Shown piece by piece: positions 1-8,265 of a stretch of 17,769 bases of DNA (position 1 is the stretch's first letter; every line of letters starts with the position of its first letter). The translations under genes were made by a program, and so were the position numbers. The DNA comes from Saprospiraceae bacterium. Its GTDB lineage: Bacteria; Bacteroidota; Bacteroidia; Chitinophagales; Saprospiraceae. The stretch lies in NCBI GenBank assembly GCA_007125435.1, contig SLDF01000222.1, positions 1 through 17,769 on the forward strand, read 5' to 3'. The notes beneath the pieces were generated by a model. The model searched no databases, was not told the DNA's origin, and was given only the letters and a program-made list of their open reading frames with translations.

Positions 1-282
1 ATCATTGCCGGATTGGTAGGACTTGTGCTTGGAGGCATTCAATCACTGTCCAGATCTTCATACGCTAAACTTATCGATCCCTATAAAAAGGATCCTACTT
101 CCTTCTTCAGTTTTTATGAAGTGCTGGAAAAATCTTCCATTGTTTTAGGGACCTTTTGGTTTGGCACATTGATTTTAATAACCGGTAGTATGCGTTATAG
201 TGCTTTAGCGCTGACTATATTTTTTGTTGCAGGTATCGTCATACTGAGAAGTGTACAATTTATCAGACCCGATGAGAGGTGA
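1..282 (+). CDS. MFS transporter, UMF1/Atg22-like family, C-terminal fragment
   Basis: The reading frame is open from the first base, so the gene begins outside the window and only its last 93 codons are present. The fragment starts inside a transmembrane helix and carries the motif GGIQSLSRSSYAKLI, which resembles the G-x-x-Q-x-x-SRS-x-x-A-x-L-x-P signature of UMF1-type major facilitator proteins. A short loop (FFSFYEVLEKSS) and two further hydrophobic helices follow, then a charged C-terminus ending DER. Family knowledge suggests a 12-helix inner-membrane transporter; the substrate cannot be read from this fragment. It converges on the lipoprotein gene with a 19 bp gap, and no terminator hairpin is visible between them. 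The family call is fairly sure; the specificity is unknown. Confidence 0.75.
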   Translation: MIAGLVGLVLGGIQSLSRSSYAKLIDPYKKDPTSFFSFYEVLEKSSIVLGTFWFGTLILITGSMRYSALALTIFFVAGIVILRSVQFIRPDER

Positions 283-301
283 ATTGAAGACTTTACCCCA
301 C

Positions 302-1801
302 CTAATCTAAAAACTCAAAACAGCCCAGGTCTGGTGTCATTTTGCGTGGGTTATTGCGTAAGTCGGTCTGGACGTCCTGCAAGAAGATGCCTTCGTCTCT
401 GGCCACTGACATGGTATCAAGAGTGAAGTCTTTCTCTTCAATATTCAGGAATAAAGGTTCGGTGCGGCTGTAATCTATACATGAATCACAATTATCTAAG
501 AAATCGCTAAAGTTGTTGGACCGTAACAATTCATCGACATTCATGAGGCAGTGCCGAAAGTCATATTGAAAGGCCAGTGGTTCACTGGGCACACCATTAC
601 CAAGGCTAATGGCATCGCGTCCTCCAGAAACAAAGATGCTGTTCCTCGCATTGAGCTGAATGGGAAAGGCATCAGCATCAGAACAAAAAGGCGGATCATA
701 GCATATGAAATTTTGCGCCGCAAGCGCAGGCGCTGAGCTATTCAGATTAGATACTGTGCAGTATGTCAGATTATACTCTCCACCATAGACCATGGCTATG
801 CCACCGCCATCATTATTGTGGAAAAGTGTATTCTCTATATCCAATTTAGATCTTACGGCAGCTATACCTGCAGAAGAGCAATAACTCAGCTTAGAATTGC
901 GAACGGTGAGCACTGATGCTGAATCTGTATAAATGCCCACTATGGCATGCCTAATATGTGCATGCTCTACCACATGAGGTCCAGTACTACCTCGACCCAG
1001 TCTAATTCCGGAATACTGTCCAGATACTTCGGCAAACTCAGGTTCTAATCTGTCGCTCTGAATGGTGACAGGTTCATCCACAGTTCCTCTAATATTGATT
1101 ATGCCGTGCTCAAGTGTAAAGATGATACCATCATTGTAAAAATCTGTACCAGTTGTTCTAACTATGCCTCCATGTACATAAATATCAGCCCCGGCAGGAA
1201 TAGTCAATGTGCAGCTATCTATAGCCAAAAGGCCATATATGACATATGGTCTGGGATCATCCCAAACGACTTCACCAAGGCTGCAGCTTAACAATACCTG
1301 ATCACCCTGCCCATCAAACCTCGGTACATAATTGGCATTTTGCCCCCAGGCTTCTAAAAGAACCTTCTGTTCATTACCATTGGTGTTAAACATGAGCCAT
1401 TCTTCCACTATGAAAGGGCTTACCGATAATGGGGCATCAGGGTCCACGGTCACTTCTGCAAATATGTACAAACTATCTCCCGCCGCTATGGGAACGTTAT
1501 TAGCTGTATTTGTCGGAATGCCGTCAACATTCAGCCTAAACATGGAATTTTCCTTTAGTTCCATGCTAATTTCCTCGATGATGATGTCTTCAGTGTATGG
1601 ATTATACACTTTAAGTATACGGGTAGCTGACCCTTTCTGCGTAAATACAGTATCGAAGCGCAACGTATCAGTACTGAATAACAATGTCGCATCACTGCCT
1701 GTATATAGACTATCCCTACTGCAAGCTAACCAAAAGAAAGCAATAGAAAAAAACATTAAAATCACCCCTACTGAATTATTATTCATCATACTAGATGACA
1801 T
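302..1801 (-). CDS. Lipoprotein with right-handed parallel beta-helix and choice-of-anchor Q-like tail
   Basis: A type II signal peptide with lipobox FWLAC puts the lipidated Cys at residue 27 when the ATG at 1801 is used; the alternative ATGs at 1789 and 1786 also fit. A longer frame starting at TTG 1816 is unlikely because a -7-like element overlaps that codon. After an N-terminal beta-rich region (about residues 35-150, with phrases such as ILKVYNPYTEDIII typical of beta-sandwich domains) comes a run of short beta-helix coils (about 180-420; for example SVLTVRNSKLSYCSSAGIAA and SKLDIENTLFHNNDGGGIA). The end, RNNPRKMTPDLGCFEF, resembles the C-terminus of choice-of-anchor Q proteins. It is probably a cell-envelope protein that binds or cleaves polysaccharide, but no catalytic residues are recognisable. 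It lies downstream of gldN but beyond a terminator, so it is probably transcribed separately. Confidence 0.8.
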   Translation of the reverse strand: MSSSMMNNNSVGVILMFFSIAFFWLACSRDSLYTGSDATLLFSTDTLRFDTVFTQKGSATRILKVYNPYTEDIIIEEISMELKENSMFRLNVDGIPTNTANNVPIAAGDSLYIFAEVTVDPDAPLSVSPFIVEEWLMFNTNGNEQKVLLEAWGQNANYVPRFDGQGDQVLLSCSLGEVVWDDPRPYVIYGLLAIDSCTLTIPAGADIYVHGGIVRTTGTDFYNDGIIFTLEHGIINIRGTVDEPVTIQSDRLEPEFAEVSGQYSGIRLGRGSTGPHVVEHAHIRHAIVGIYTDSASVLTVRNSKLSYCSSAGIAAVRSKLDIENTLFHNNDGGGIAMVYGGEYNLTYCTVSNLNSSAPALAAQNFICYDPPFCSDADAFPIQLNARNSIFVSGGRDAISLGNGVPSEPLAFQYDFRHCLMNVDELLRSNNFSDFLDNCDSCIDYSRTEPLFLNIEEKDFTLDTMSVARDEGIFLQDVQTDLRNNPRKMTPDLGCFEFLD

Positions 1802-1813
1802 AACGAAAATGAT

Positions 1814-1821
1814 CAAATTTA
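1814..1821 (-). promoter_or_regulatory. Putative -7 element upstream of the beta-helix lipoprotein
   Basis: On the minus strand this reads TAAATTTG, matching the Bacteroidota -7 consensus TAnnTTTG. No TTG at the expected -33 distance is visible, so the match is only partial. If used, the transcript would start near 1807 and the gene at one of the ATGs 1801/1789/1786. Confidence 0.3.
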
Positions 1822-1870
1822 TGATACAAAGTAACTATAGTATGTGTCCATTCTAGTCAAGAAAAAGAAT

Positions 1871-1900
1871 GCCCGGAAGATCAATTATAATCTTCCGGGC
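1871..1900 (-). terminator. Intrinsic terminator after gldN
   Basis: A perfect 11 bp stem (GCCCGGAAGAT at 1871-1881 paired with ATCTTCCGGGC at 1890-1900) encloses an 8-nt loop. In the minus direction it is followed by ATTCTTTTTC, a T-rich tail. It lies 28 bp past the gldN stop and before the lipoprotein gene. The T tract is on the minus-strand side only, so it should end the T9SS transcript. Confidence 0.85.
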
Positions 1901-1928
1901 AATATATTCTTAAGGAGTCATCATTTTT

Positions 1929-2843
1929 TTACCAAGACCAAAGGTCATGCTCAAAATTGAATATCTCCGCTTTAATTTTCTCAGCTTCTAGCAATCGGTC
2001 TACACCATTATCTTGTAGAGAAGGAAAATCAACTAATCTCAAATCTCTCACATTACTTTCTTTGAATATGTATGAAGAGAAGTACCTCATTTGGAATATA
2101 TCATCCCATGATAACGGACTTGCATCGTTATTGGGATTAAAGGCTATATTCCTGGCAAGTACATCTCTACAGTCCGGATAATACAACCAGAATAATGGAT
2201 AAGGTGCAATCTCAGTTACATTTCCAAACTCATCAGTAATAGTTTCAGTGAACAAAGGCGCTATTCCAAGAATGCGTACCTTGAGCTGAGATATTTCTGA
2301 ATCAAAATACCATACTTCTTTCACTCTGAACTGATAGATATTAGTATACCTTGCTACTGTATCTTGTATGATCTGTAATTCATAATTATCAGGATCATCA
2401 AGTAATGGCACAAGAATAGTATCACCTTTTACAAGTTTCGCTGCTAAGTCATCTGAACTTAAACGCGTCTTAAATCGCTCATCTTCGAATGCCCGAATCT
2501 TTCCTGAATTAATTCCATCTAACAATACATCAAAGAAGGGCGCGTCAGGATAAACAAAAGGTTGATTCATCTTTTCTCTGACATCGATGACTCTCCATAT
2601 TCTTTTCTCCCAGAATAAATCAACTTCTCTTGGATCATCATATGGTAAAATCATACGTTCTTCGATCAATCGTTTTTCGATGATATCATCGATTGGAGCG
2701 CTATCTTCATCCTCATCGTCAAAAAAGAAATCATCAAACTCACTTGACTCTGTGATGATGTCCTCCGGTACTTGCGCTAATGCTGTATGGGAAATAAATA
2801 ATCCCAATACCATAGGAATTAATAAATGACTTAACTTAAACAT
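1929..2843 (-). CDS. gldN: T9SS/gliding motility protein GldN (PorN)
   Basis: The protein has 304 residues, usual for GldN/PorN. A Sec signal peptide (LGLFISHTALA, cleavage before Gln24) sends it to the periplasm. A very acidic linker follows (about 34-50, FDDFFFDDEDEDSAPIDD), then the family's conserved block of DPREVDLFWEKRIWRVIDVREKMN-type residues (about 70-95), in which W and R positions are conserved. The C-terminal half has the W-L-Y-Y-P-D-C-R motif and SSYIFKESN. In the family, GldN forms the periplasmic ring with GldK beneath the outer membrane and couples the GldLM motor to the translocon. It is the last gene of the gldKLMN run: 20 bp after gldM and followed by a strong terminator. 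Confidence 0.95.
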   Translation of the reverse strand: MFKLSHLLIPMVLGLFISHTALAQVPEDIITESSEFDDFFFDDEDEDSAPIDDIIEKRLIEERMILPYDDPREVDLFWEKRIWRVIDVREKMNQPFVYPDAPFFDVLLDGINSGKIRAFEDERFKTRLSSDDLAAKLVKGDTILVPLLDDPDNYELQIIQDTVARYTNIYQFRVKEVWYFDSEISQLKVRILGIAPLFTETITDEFGNVTEIAPYPLFWLYYPDCRDVLARNIAFNPNNDASPLSWDDIFQMRYFSSYIFKESNVRDLRLVDFPSLQDNGVDRLLEAEKIKAEIFNFEHDLWSW

Positions 2844-2863
2844 GATACTTTAATTTTCAATTT

Positions 2864-4414
2864 TTATCTCACGGTAAATACCAATGTGTTCAATCCTCTT
2901 GTGGTTACATCTCCAGGGCACTTACCTTTAATATCAGTAAATAATACCTGATCGCCCGCTTGTACACCCGAAATAATTGTTTTTGCCTGACCTGTGAAGG
3001 CAGCGCCATTATTAACGGCAACAGCCGGGTCATCCCCTCTTCTTGTTCTGATCACTCTAAATGTCTCAATAGTACATCTAGCTTCAAAATCAAAACCCTC
3101 TAAATCAGCAATCATACCAGGCTGAACTCTCATCTCACCAGATGCTATAGAACCTCCCTTAGACCTCGCTACCTTAGCATATGGATCCGGTATTCTTTTC
3201 ACCCTGTAATTAAACTGAGTGCTAGAAAGACCACCTCCAGATAAAGTAAGCGTGGCTTCACCAGGCTGTGTAACTGTAACGATATATTTACCAGGTGCAG
3301 TATTTCTTAACTTAATTCCTGCTCCTGAACCTGTAACATTGAGATCATTACTCGATACCCCTGCGGCCGAAACAGAGATGGGATTTTCAACACCTATGTA
3401 GAATACATTCATCTTATCCAATGATACAGTCGCTGACCGACGTCCTACTTCAAACTCAAATCTCTTAGGTCCTACTTCGGTAACTTCATCAGTTACCGGG
3501 TTAATAACCTTTGCAGATACGGAATAAGACTGCACACCTGTACCGGATGTTGTTGTTCTATATGTTGCAACACCATCTTCTAGGTTTACTCTACTCCCAT
3601 TGATAAATATTTGTACCCCTTCAGGGTTAGAAGTAGCTGCTGACAAGAAAATCTCTGCCTCATATGGTTCTCCTGCGATGACATATGATCTTTTTGCTGA
3701 ACTAACTATTTCATACTTATCGAACTCAATAGACTCTCCACCTGCTTTATCAAGAAAATAATTCAATAAAGCTGCTTCAGTTGACCTACAGTCATTCTCT
3801 ATCTTACTTAAGATAGGTAAAACTGCGAGTACAGGCATTTGAAAAAAGTTAAAATGTGCCCAGTTTTTGGCATCTTTAGAATCTTTCCAATCTTCATCCA
3901 CGACAAGCGTTATGTTACCTGCAAAAGTCATTTGATCAGCTGAATCCACTAATGCTAGAAACTCTTTCGCCGTTTCTCCAATTTTTTGCTCTAGCTCTGC
4001 TCCTTTTCCATCATTAGCTGCAGGATCTCTTCCCACCAGAAATCTTGTAGTGATATCCTTATTCTTATATCCAATGATGTCGTTGGTCTCTGGATGTCGA
4101 CCACCTGAAGAGTCAATTAGGTAGTTCTTAATGCCCTCAACATATTCTATGAATTCTTTACTGACTTGTCGGGCATCTATTGCTCGATCAGCATAAACTT
4201 GATATCGTTCAGGATTTTTTTGAGCTAGCTCTGCAATTCGGTCTGGAATTTTAGAGCTGGTAGCTTCTAACGTTCTATTTGACTTTTCTAGTCCATCGTC
4301 GACAAGTTTGAAGGCATTGAAAATATTGGCTGAAACGTTCAAAGCCAAAAGTGCCGTCAAAACCAGGTACATCAAGTTGATCATCAACTGCCTGGGTTCC
4401 TTAGGTATAGACAT
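2864..4414 (-). CDS. gldM: T9SS/gliding motor protein GldM (PorM)
   Basis: The 516-residue length is typical of GldM. The N-terminus SIPKEPRQLMINLMYLVLTA has the conserved Arg (R8, corresponding to the functional Arg near the start of the Flavobacterium protein) and then one transmembrane helix (about 10-30, MINLMYLVLTALLALNVS). The rest is periplasmic: a helical first domain (about 35-220) and beta-sandwich domains, including the segment SATVSLDKMNVFYIGVENP and a C-terminal domain ending in GDVTTRGLNTLVFTVR. By family knowledge a GldM dimer threads a GldL pentamer and carries torque or energy from the proton motive force across the periplasm to the GldK/GldN ring. It sits between gldL (88 bp gap) and gldN (20 bp gap). 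Confidence 0.97.
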   Translation of the reverse strand: MSIPKEPRQLMINLMYLVLTALLALNVSANIFNAFKLVDDGLEKSNRTLEATSSKIPDRIAELAQKNPERYQVYADRAIDARQVSKEFIEYVEGIKNYLIDSSGGRHPETNDIIGYKNKDITTRFLVGRDPAANDGKGAELEQKIGETAKEFLALVDSADQMTFAGNITLVVDEDWKDSKDAKNWAHFNFFQMPVLAVLPILSKIENDCRSTEAALLNYFLDKAGGESIEFDKYEIVSSAKRSYVIAGEPYEAEIFLSAATSNPEGVQIFINGSRVNLEDGVATYRTTTSGTGVQSYSVSAKVINPVTDEVTEVGPKRFEFEVGRRSATVSLDKMNVFYIGVENPISVSAAGVSSNDLNVTGSGAGIKLRNTAPGKYIVTVTQPGEATLTLSGGGLSSTQFNYRVKRIPDPYAKVARSKGGSIASGEMRVQPGMIADLEGFDFEARCTIETFRVIRTRRGDDPAVAVNNGAAFTGQAKTIISGVQAGDQVLFTDIKGKCPGDVTTRGLNTLVFTVR

Positions 4415-4502
4415 GTATTATTTTTTTACTGGTTAATAAATAGTCATTGCATAGTGTTTGCCTGATCATCAGGAGCAGACAAGATTAATGCTTGTCGACT
4501 TT

Positions 4503-5258
4503 TTACTTTGGTCCTAAGTTACTCATCGCAGATAACATACCGCCATACACTTGGTTAAGCCCGGATAAACTCTTGTTAAGAGCATTCAGGTTATCCTTGT
4601 ACGCTTTTGTTTGCTCTAGAGTATTATTCAACTCAGATACAGCGCCAGTCATTTTTTCATTCATATTGTTCATAGCAGAGAATTGTTTCTCTGTTGAAGA
4701 ATACATTTCAGTATAAACACTATTGAGGCTATCAATATTCTTGTTCATTTTATCTAAGTTGACTTTGTAAGCCTTTGTACCTTCTACAGTATTATTTAAT
4801 TCTACCATAGCATCAGACATCTTCTCATAGAAGTTGTTCATTGATTTAATTTGCTCACCTGTTTTACTAAAATCAACTTCTTGCAAAGCTCTTAGAGAGC
4901 CAAGGCTTTTAGACATAGCTTGTAATTCAGTAAGCATACCCTGAAGGTTGTTTTCTACTTTCTCGCCATCTAATGGTCTTGGTCCTTTTTTTACAGGTCC
5001 GGCAGTTAAAGCCTGTACATCGGAGTGGTAATCATCAATTCCGGGATAAAGCTTTTCCCAGTAGTAATCCTTTTCAGGTGGTATGATACCCAACATCGCA
5101 AATAAGAATGCCTCTGTTAACAATCCAACGGTAAGCATTTCATTAGCATATGGCCATGATAATATTTTGAATAAGGCACCAACTAGAACTACTGATGCAC
5201 CCAAGCCAATGACTAAATTCTTGGCATACTTGAATTTTTTACTTTTTACAACGCTCAT
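4503..5258 (-). CDS. gldL: T9SS/gliding motor protein GldL (PorL)
   Basis: The protein has 251 residues, with two transmembrane helices near the N-terminus (about 14-33 and 40-58) and a long cytoplasmic coiled-coil tail. Glu49 in helix 2 (TVGLLTEAFLFA) matches the membrane glutamate known to be essential for proton-driven motor function in GldL, and Lys31 (LFKILSWPY) lies at the end of helix 1. After the conserved PPEKDYYWEKLYP block, the tail contains two similar copies of a ~46-residue unit at about 140-185 and 196-241, each with the pattern MNN..EKM...V.ELNNT.E.TKAYK.NL....N..L..LN.VY. By family knowledge it forms the inner-membrane stator around GldM. It follows gldK after a 178 bp gap, so a second internal promoter is possible but not seen. 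Confidence 0.97.
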   Translation of the reverse strand: MSVVKSKKFKYAKNLVIGLGASVVLVGALFKILSWPYANEMLTVGLLTEAFLFAMLGIIPPEKDYYWEKLYPGIDDYHSDVQALTAGPVKKGPRPLDGEKVENNLQGMLTELQAMSKSLGSLRALQEVDFSKTGEQIKSMNNFYEKMSDAMVELNNTVEGTKAYKVNLDKMNKNIDSLNSVYTEMYSSTEKQFSAMNNMNEKMTGAVSELNNTLEQTKAYKDNLNALNKSLSGLNQVYGGMLSAMSNLGPK

Positions 5259-5436
5259 TATACAATTAAAAGTTAAAGGTTAGATAAATGAATTACAAGG
5301 TTCTTACACAAATCAACAACCAATCAGTTGACCATTTTACCTCATGATAAAGAGAAGTAAATCTAACGGCCGACAAATTCGTCTGTAATGTGTTGAAAAA
5401 CTTATAGTGTGAAAATTAATATTCTTGTCAATAAAA

Positions 5437-6684
5437 TTAGAAGTTCTTTGGAGCCCTACCCATATTTGATATCACACATCTAAATCCAATGTAAGATTTA
5501 GCAGTGTCTTGATACTCCCAATGTCTGGTGTCGGTTCTTAGAAAATATCCGACATCTTTCCATGAGCCTCCTCTGATAACTTTTCTCTTGAATGATTCAG
5601 GGTCATCATCCGTCGCATTATATTTGAAATCAGGATTCAGATCATGATAGAACGAATTGGCGTTTTCAGCGAAAGCACTACTTGTCCATTCTGATACATT
5701 ACCTGCCATATTAAACAATCCATAATCATTAGGAAAGTAAGCATCTGCTTTTACTGTATGCAATCCACCATCTTCTTGGTAATTACCTCTTCCAGGCTTG
5801 AAGTTAGCCATGAGGCAACCTTTAGCATTTCTTAAACCGTAACCACCCCACGGGAATGGTGCTAATTCGCGACCTCCTCTAGCAGCATACTCCCACTCTG
5901 ATTCAGAAGGTAATCTAAAGGCTTCTTTCTGACGCTCATCTGGTCTATATGTATTCCAAATTTTCGTTCTCCAATTGCAAAATGCACTCGCTTGATTCCA
6001 GTCTATACCAACAACAGGATAGTCGTCATACGCCGGGTGCCAAAAGTAGTTATTAGCAATAGGCTCATTAAATGAATATGCAAAATCTCTAACCCAAACT
6101 AATGTGTCTGGATAAATTGGAGTAGTCTTTTTCTCTATGAAGGCACTTCTTGGAGACTTGCCTCTATCTCTTGCCGCTGCTGCAAGATCAAACTCTTCCC
6201 ACTCATAGATCAACTTGTTGGTGTTCAACTCTGAGTAGTTACCATTGAGGACATCATCGCCCTCATAAAACATTTCTGCCAACATTTCATCGTCAAAGTC
6301 CAATGGCATGTCCCAATCTATTTTAAGATTGCCCATGTCATCTTCGATAAAGTCATCAAGTAAAACGTGAGCTATGGAATCTCTTACCCAATACACAAAT
6401 TGTCTGTATTCATTATTAGTGATCTCAGTGTCATCCATGTAAAATCCTGAGATTGAGATGGTCTTCGGTCTTTGAAGGTAAGTATTTCTCAAATCCTGGT
6501 CACTTGCACCAATCACTAAAGTTCCATCTGGCACATAAACCATACCAAATGGATTGATACCTGTCCACTTAGGTCTGTCTTCAACCCCTACTAACTGTCC
6601 GGAGACCCTCTTTCCTTTACCGCAAGAGCTAAGCATGCCGCCAAGCAATACGAGTCCTAAAACAAAAACTGCTACTTTTTTCAT
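5437..6684 (-). CDS. gldK: T9SS/gliding lipoprotein GldK (PorK)
   Basis: The protein has 415 residues. A lipoprotein signal ends MLSSC with Cys21 as the lipidation site. The body is a formylglycine-generating-enzyme-like (SUMF1) domain: MDDTEITNNEYRQF (83-96), FRLPSESEWEYAARGG (256-271), GNVSEW (328-333), VIRGGSW (369-375) and GFRCV (400-404). The two active-site cysteines that true FGEs carry just after RGGS are absent (the segment reads WKDVGYFLRTDTR), as expected for GldK, which is structural. An insertion at about 105-205, rich in acidic residues, separates the first motif from the rest. GldK lipoproteins sit on the periplasmic side of the outer membrane and form the ring with GldN. It lies between porP/sprF (about 230 bp upstream) and gldL. 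Confidence 0.95.
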   Translation of the reverse strand: MKKVAVFVLGLVLLGGMLSSCGKGKRVSGQLVGVEDRPKWTGINPFGMVYVPDGTLVIGASDQDLRNTYLQRPKTISISGFYMDDTEITNNEYRQFVYWVRDSIAHVLLDDFIEDDMGNLKIDWDMPLDFDDEMLAEMFYEGDDVLNGNYSELNTNKLIYEWEEFDLAAAARDRGKSPRSAFIEKKTTPIYPDTLVWVRDFAYSFNEPIANNYFWHPAYDDYPVVGIDWNQASAFCNWRTKIWNTYRPDERQKEAFRLPSESEWEYAARGGRELAPFPWGGYGLRNAKGCLMANFKPGRGNYQEDGGLHTVKADAYFPNDYGLFNMAGNVSEWTSSAFAENANSFYHDLNPDFKYNATDDDPESFKRKVIRGGSWKDVGYFLRTDTRHWEYQDTAKSYIGFRCVISNMGRAPKNF

Positions 6685-6739
6685 AATGATTTTAATGTGA
6701 ATATGTCTCTTCTCTTTACTTGAAATATCAAAACGATGG

Positions 6740-6747
6740 CAAATATA
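6740..6747 (-). promoter_or_regulatory. Putative -7 element upstream of gldK
   Basis: The minus strand reads TATATTTG, an exact TAnnTTTG match, 55 bp before the gldK ATG in the 230 bp porP-gldK gap. No TTG is found at the usual -33 spacing. It would let gldKLMN be transcribed apart from porP. Confidence 0.3.
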
Positions 6748-6914
6748 CTGTCTTAATCACTTAATAGGTAAAATTTATTCTTAAAAAAGTATATTTTACA
6801 CAATTGATGGCCCAAAAATAACATCTACAACCATCAATAACATCATTTTCACATAACTTTAAGATATATAGTTTTACGTCATATGTATCATTGCTAATAC
6901 CATGCCAACTTTCC

Positions 6915-7889
6915 TTATAACAATCGGGGGTTGTAAATTATTTTTTGAGGTATTCCAACGCCAAGCGCTCTGCCTAAATTGTATATTAACATTATTTCGT
7001 GCGATCCACCACTTGCATTTCTCAATCTGGAGATGGTGGCATCATATGCATAATTAAGGTAAAAATTGTCATTCAGTCGAACTCCGCCGATAAACACAAC
7101 TGCATCAAAGCTGGTATTATTGTATCCTCGTACTGCCAATCCTCCTGAAAATTGATTTTGAAAAACAAACTGTCCACCAAAATCAATCTGAGTCTGTGCC
7201 AGATCGGTCTTAAGCAATACACAGGGCGAGACGGCCCAGTCTGAATCAATTACATACTGATACTGCGCGTGTAGAAAAAATGAACGATTGAATCTATACC
7301 CTCCGGGAAATTCCGAATCGACAGTTATTGTATTGTTCAGCATATTGTGAACAGATAAGCCGACCTCCCATGGCCCATAAGCTGCGAATACACCTGCGCC
7401 GACATTCGGTGCAAAGCCCATCTCAGTTGTATTTGGCAGTCTGGGATCCTGATGATCAATGACCCCTCCACCATATATACCTCCCGGCGTGCGAATAGCA
7501 GTACCGTCAAGTGTTCGCTGCACCAGACCCAATGATAGACTAGAAGATATAATTAAATTACCCGGAAGCACACTGACATAATTATATGATGCGCTGATCT
7601 GTGAATGGCTGTGCACTCCTGCACGATCATTTTCAACATTAAGCCCCAGGCCGCCATTCCACCTATAAAAAGGTGTATGCACATTCACCTGCCTCGATGT
7701 CGGATTACCCGGCATACCTTCCCATTGGGTCCTGTACACACCCGTAGCAATCAGACTACCCTCCATCCCCGCATAGGCAGGATTGATCGTATACATGTTA
7801 TTCATGAACATGCTATACTGCGCCGGTTGCTGGGCATTCAGCTGTAATACCACTGCGAGACCTAGCCATATGATGTGTAATCGTATCAA
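6915..7889 (-). CDS. porP: PorP/SprF family type IX secretion outer-membrane protein
   Basis: The conserved N-terminal block QYSMFMNNMYTINPAYAG and the following beta-strand-rich body (for example GGLGLNVENDRAG, GGLAVRGYNNTSFDAVVFIG, LNYAYDATISRLRNASGGSHEIML) identify a PorP/SprF-family beta-barrel of about 300 mature residues. The frame extends to a TTG at 8000, but no ATG precedes the conserved block. I chose the TTG at 7889 because it gives a clean signal peptide (MIRLHIIWLGLAVVLQLNA, cleaved before QQ); the start is uncertain. Members help secrete or anchor T9SS cargo at the outer membrane. Its place directly before gldKLMN matches the porPKLMN order of Porphyromonas gingivalis, so it may be the core PorP rather than one of the many SprF paralogues. 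That last step is inference. Confidence 0.88.
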   Translation of the reverse strand: MIRLHIIWLGLAVVLQLNAQQPAQYSMFMNNMYTINPAYAGMEGSLIATGVYRTQWEGMPGNPTSRQVNVHTPFYRWNGGLGLNVENDRAGVHSHSQISASYNYVSVLPGNLIISSSLSLGLVQRTLDGTAIRTPGGIYGGGVIDHQDPRLPNTTEMGFAPNVGAGVFAAYGPWEVGLSVHNMLNNTITVDSEFPGGYRFNRSFFLHAQYQYVIDSDWAVSPCVLLKTDLAQTQIDFGGQFVFQNQFSGGLAVRGYNNTSFDAVVFIGGVRLNDNFYLNYAYDATISRLRNASGGSHEIMLIYNLGRALGVGIPQKIIYNPRLL

Positions 7890-8126
7890 AGTCGATTTTT
7901 GATGAGTAATATTATAAAAGTAGCATTCATCAATAACAACCACTAATATACCAAGATAACTTTTAAAACAATTCTTTTGTTGTGTTAATAATTGTATCAA
8001 AAAATGGTAAAACTTGCTATAGCATGGATTGAAATCGTTTTGAGCTACAATTTCCTTCTTCCCTAGTGTACAAAGTTGTACCCCGAATTATGCATTGACA
8101 TTCCTTTACTGTCAATTTTCTTTTGG
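7890..8126. other. Non-coding stretch upstream of porP with two small dyads
   Basis: I see no convincing gene here. Two inverted repeats stand out. GTACAA-AG-TTGTAC lies at 8068-8081. ATTGACA (8094-8100) pairs with TGTCAAT (8110-8116) around a 9-nt loop and is followed on the plus strand by TTTTCTTTTG. Either could be an operator or weak terminator; no TAnnTTTG element pointing at porP was found. Confidence 0.35.
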
Positions 8127-8265
8127 GCATCACCCCATCTCATCCCTCGTCAGGGATGAGATGGGGTCGCTACGTTTCAGGACTCCCTGAACGGTCGGCC
8201 TCTGCTACGCTATCGCTGCGCAGAGTCTGGCTCCTGCCGTCGCCATCCTTTCACATCGCTGATGC
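8127..8265 (+). repeat. Dispersed structured repeat, copy A
   Basis: This is one of three related ~135 bp copies in the window (others at 8689-8820, inverted, and 16419-16553). It is bounded by GCATCA (8127-8132) and TGATGC (8260-8265). Directly inside the left end is a perfect 15 bp stem with a 4-nt loop (8133-8147 with 8152-8166, loop CGTC). The conserved core TCGCTACGTTTCAGG follows, then an imperfect dyad GTTTCAGG..CCTGAAC, then a stem CTCTGC..GCAGAG (8201-8226), then GTCTGGCTCC. Identity with the copy after recG is very high outside the first hairpin. It could be a REP/MITE-like mobile repeat or a structured RNA; no coding potential is seen. Confidence 0.9.

Noticed and set aside
1332..1856. 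Plus-strand 174-codon frame antisense to the beta-helix lipoprotein
   Set aside because: It is fully antisense to a gene with a lipobox and recognisable domains, and the translation is Ser/Met-rich without domain features.
4461..4496. Two short dyads between gldL and gldM (CCTGA-TCA-TCAGG and GACAAG..CTTGTC)
   Set aside because: The stems are only 5-6 bp and no T tract follows in the minus direction, so neither is a credible terminator; they may be chance.
5437..6684. gldK as a true formylglycine-generating enzyme or sulfatase-maturing factor
   Set aside because: The two catalytic cysteines after RGGS are missing, the protein is a lipoprotein, and the neighbours are gldL, gldM and gldN.
8127..8265. 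tRNA or rRNA-like folding in the GC-rich part of repeat copy A
   Set aside because: No acceptor stem, T-loop (GTTCRA in context) or anticodon arrangement fits; the similarity to the other two copies explains the structure.
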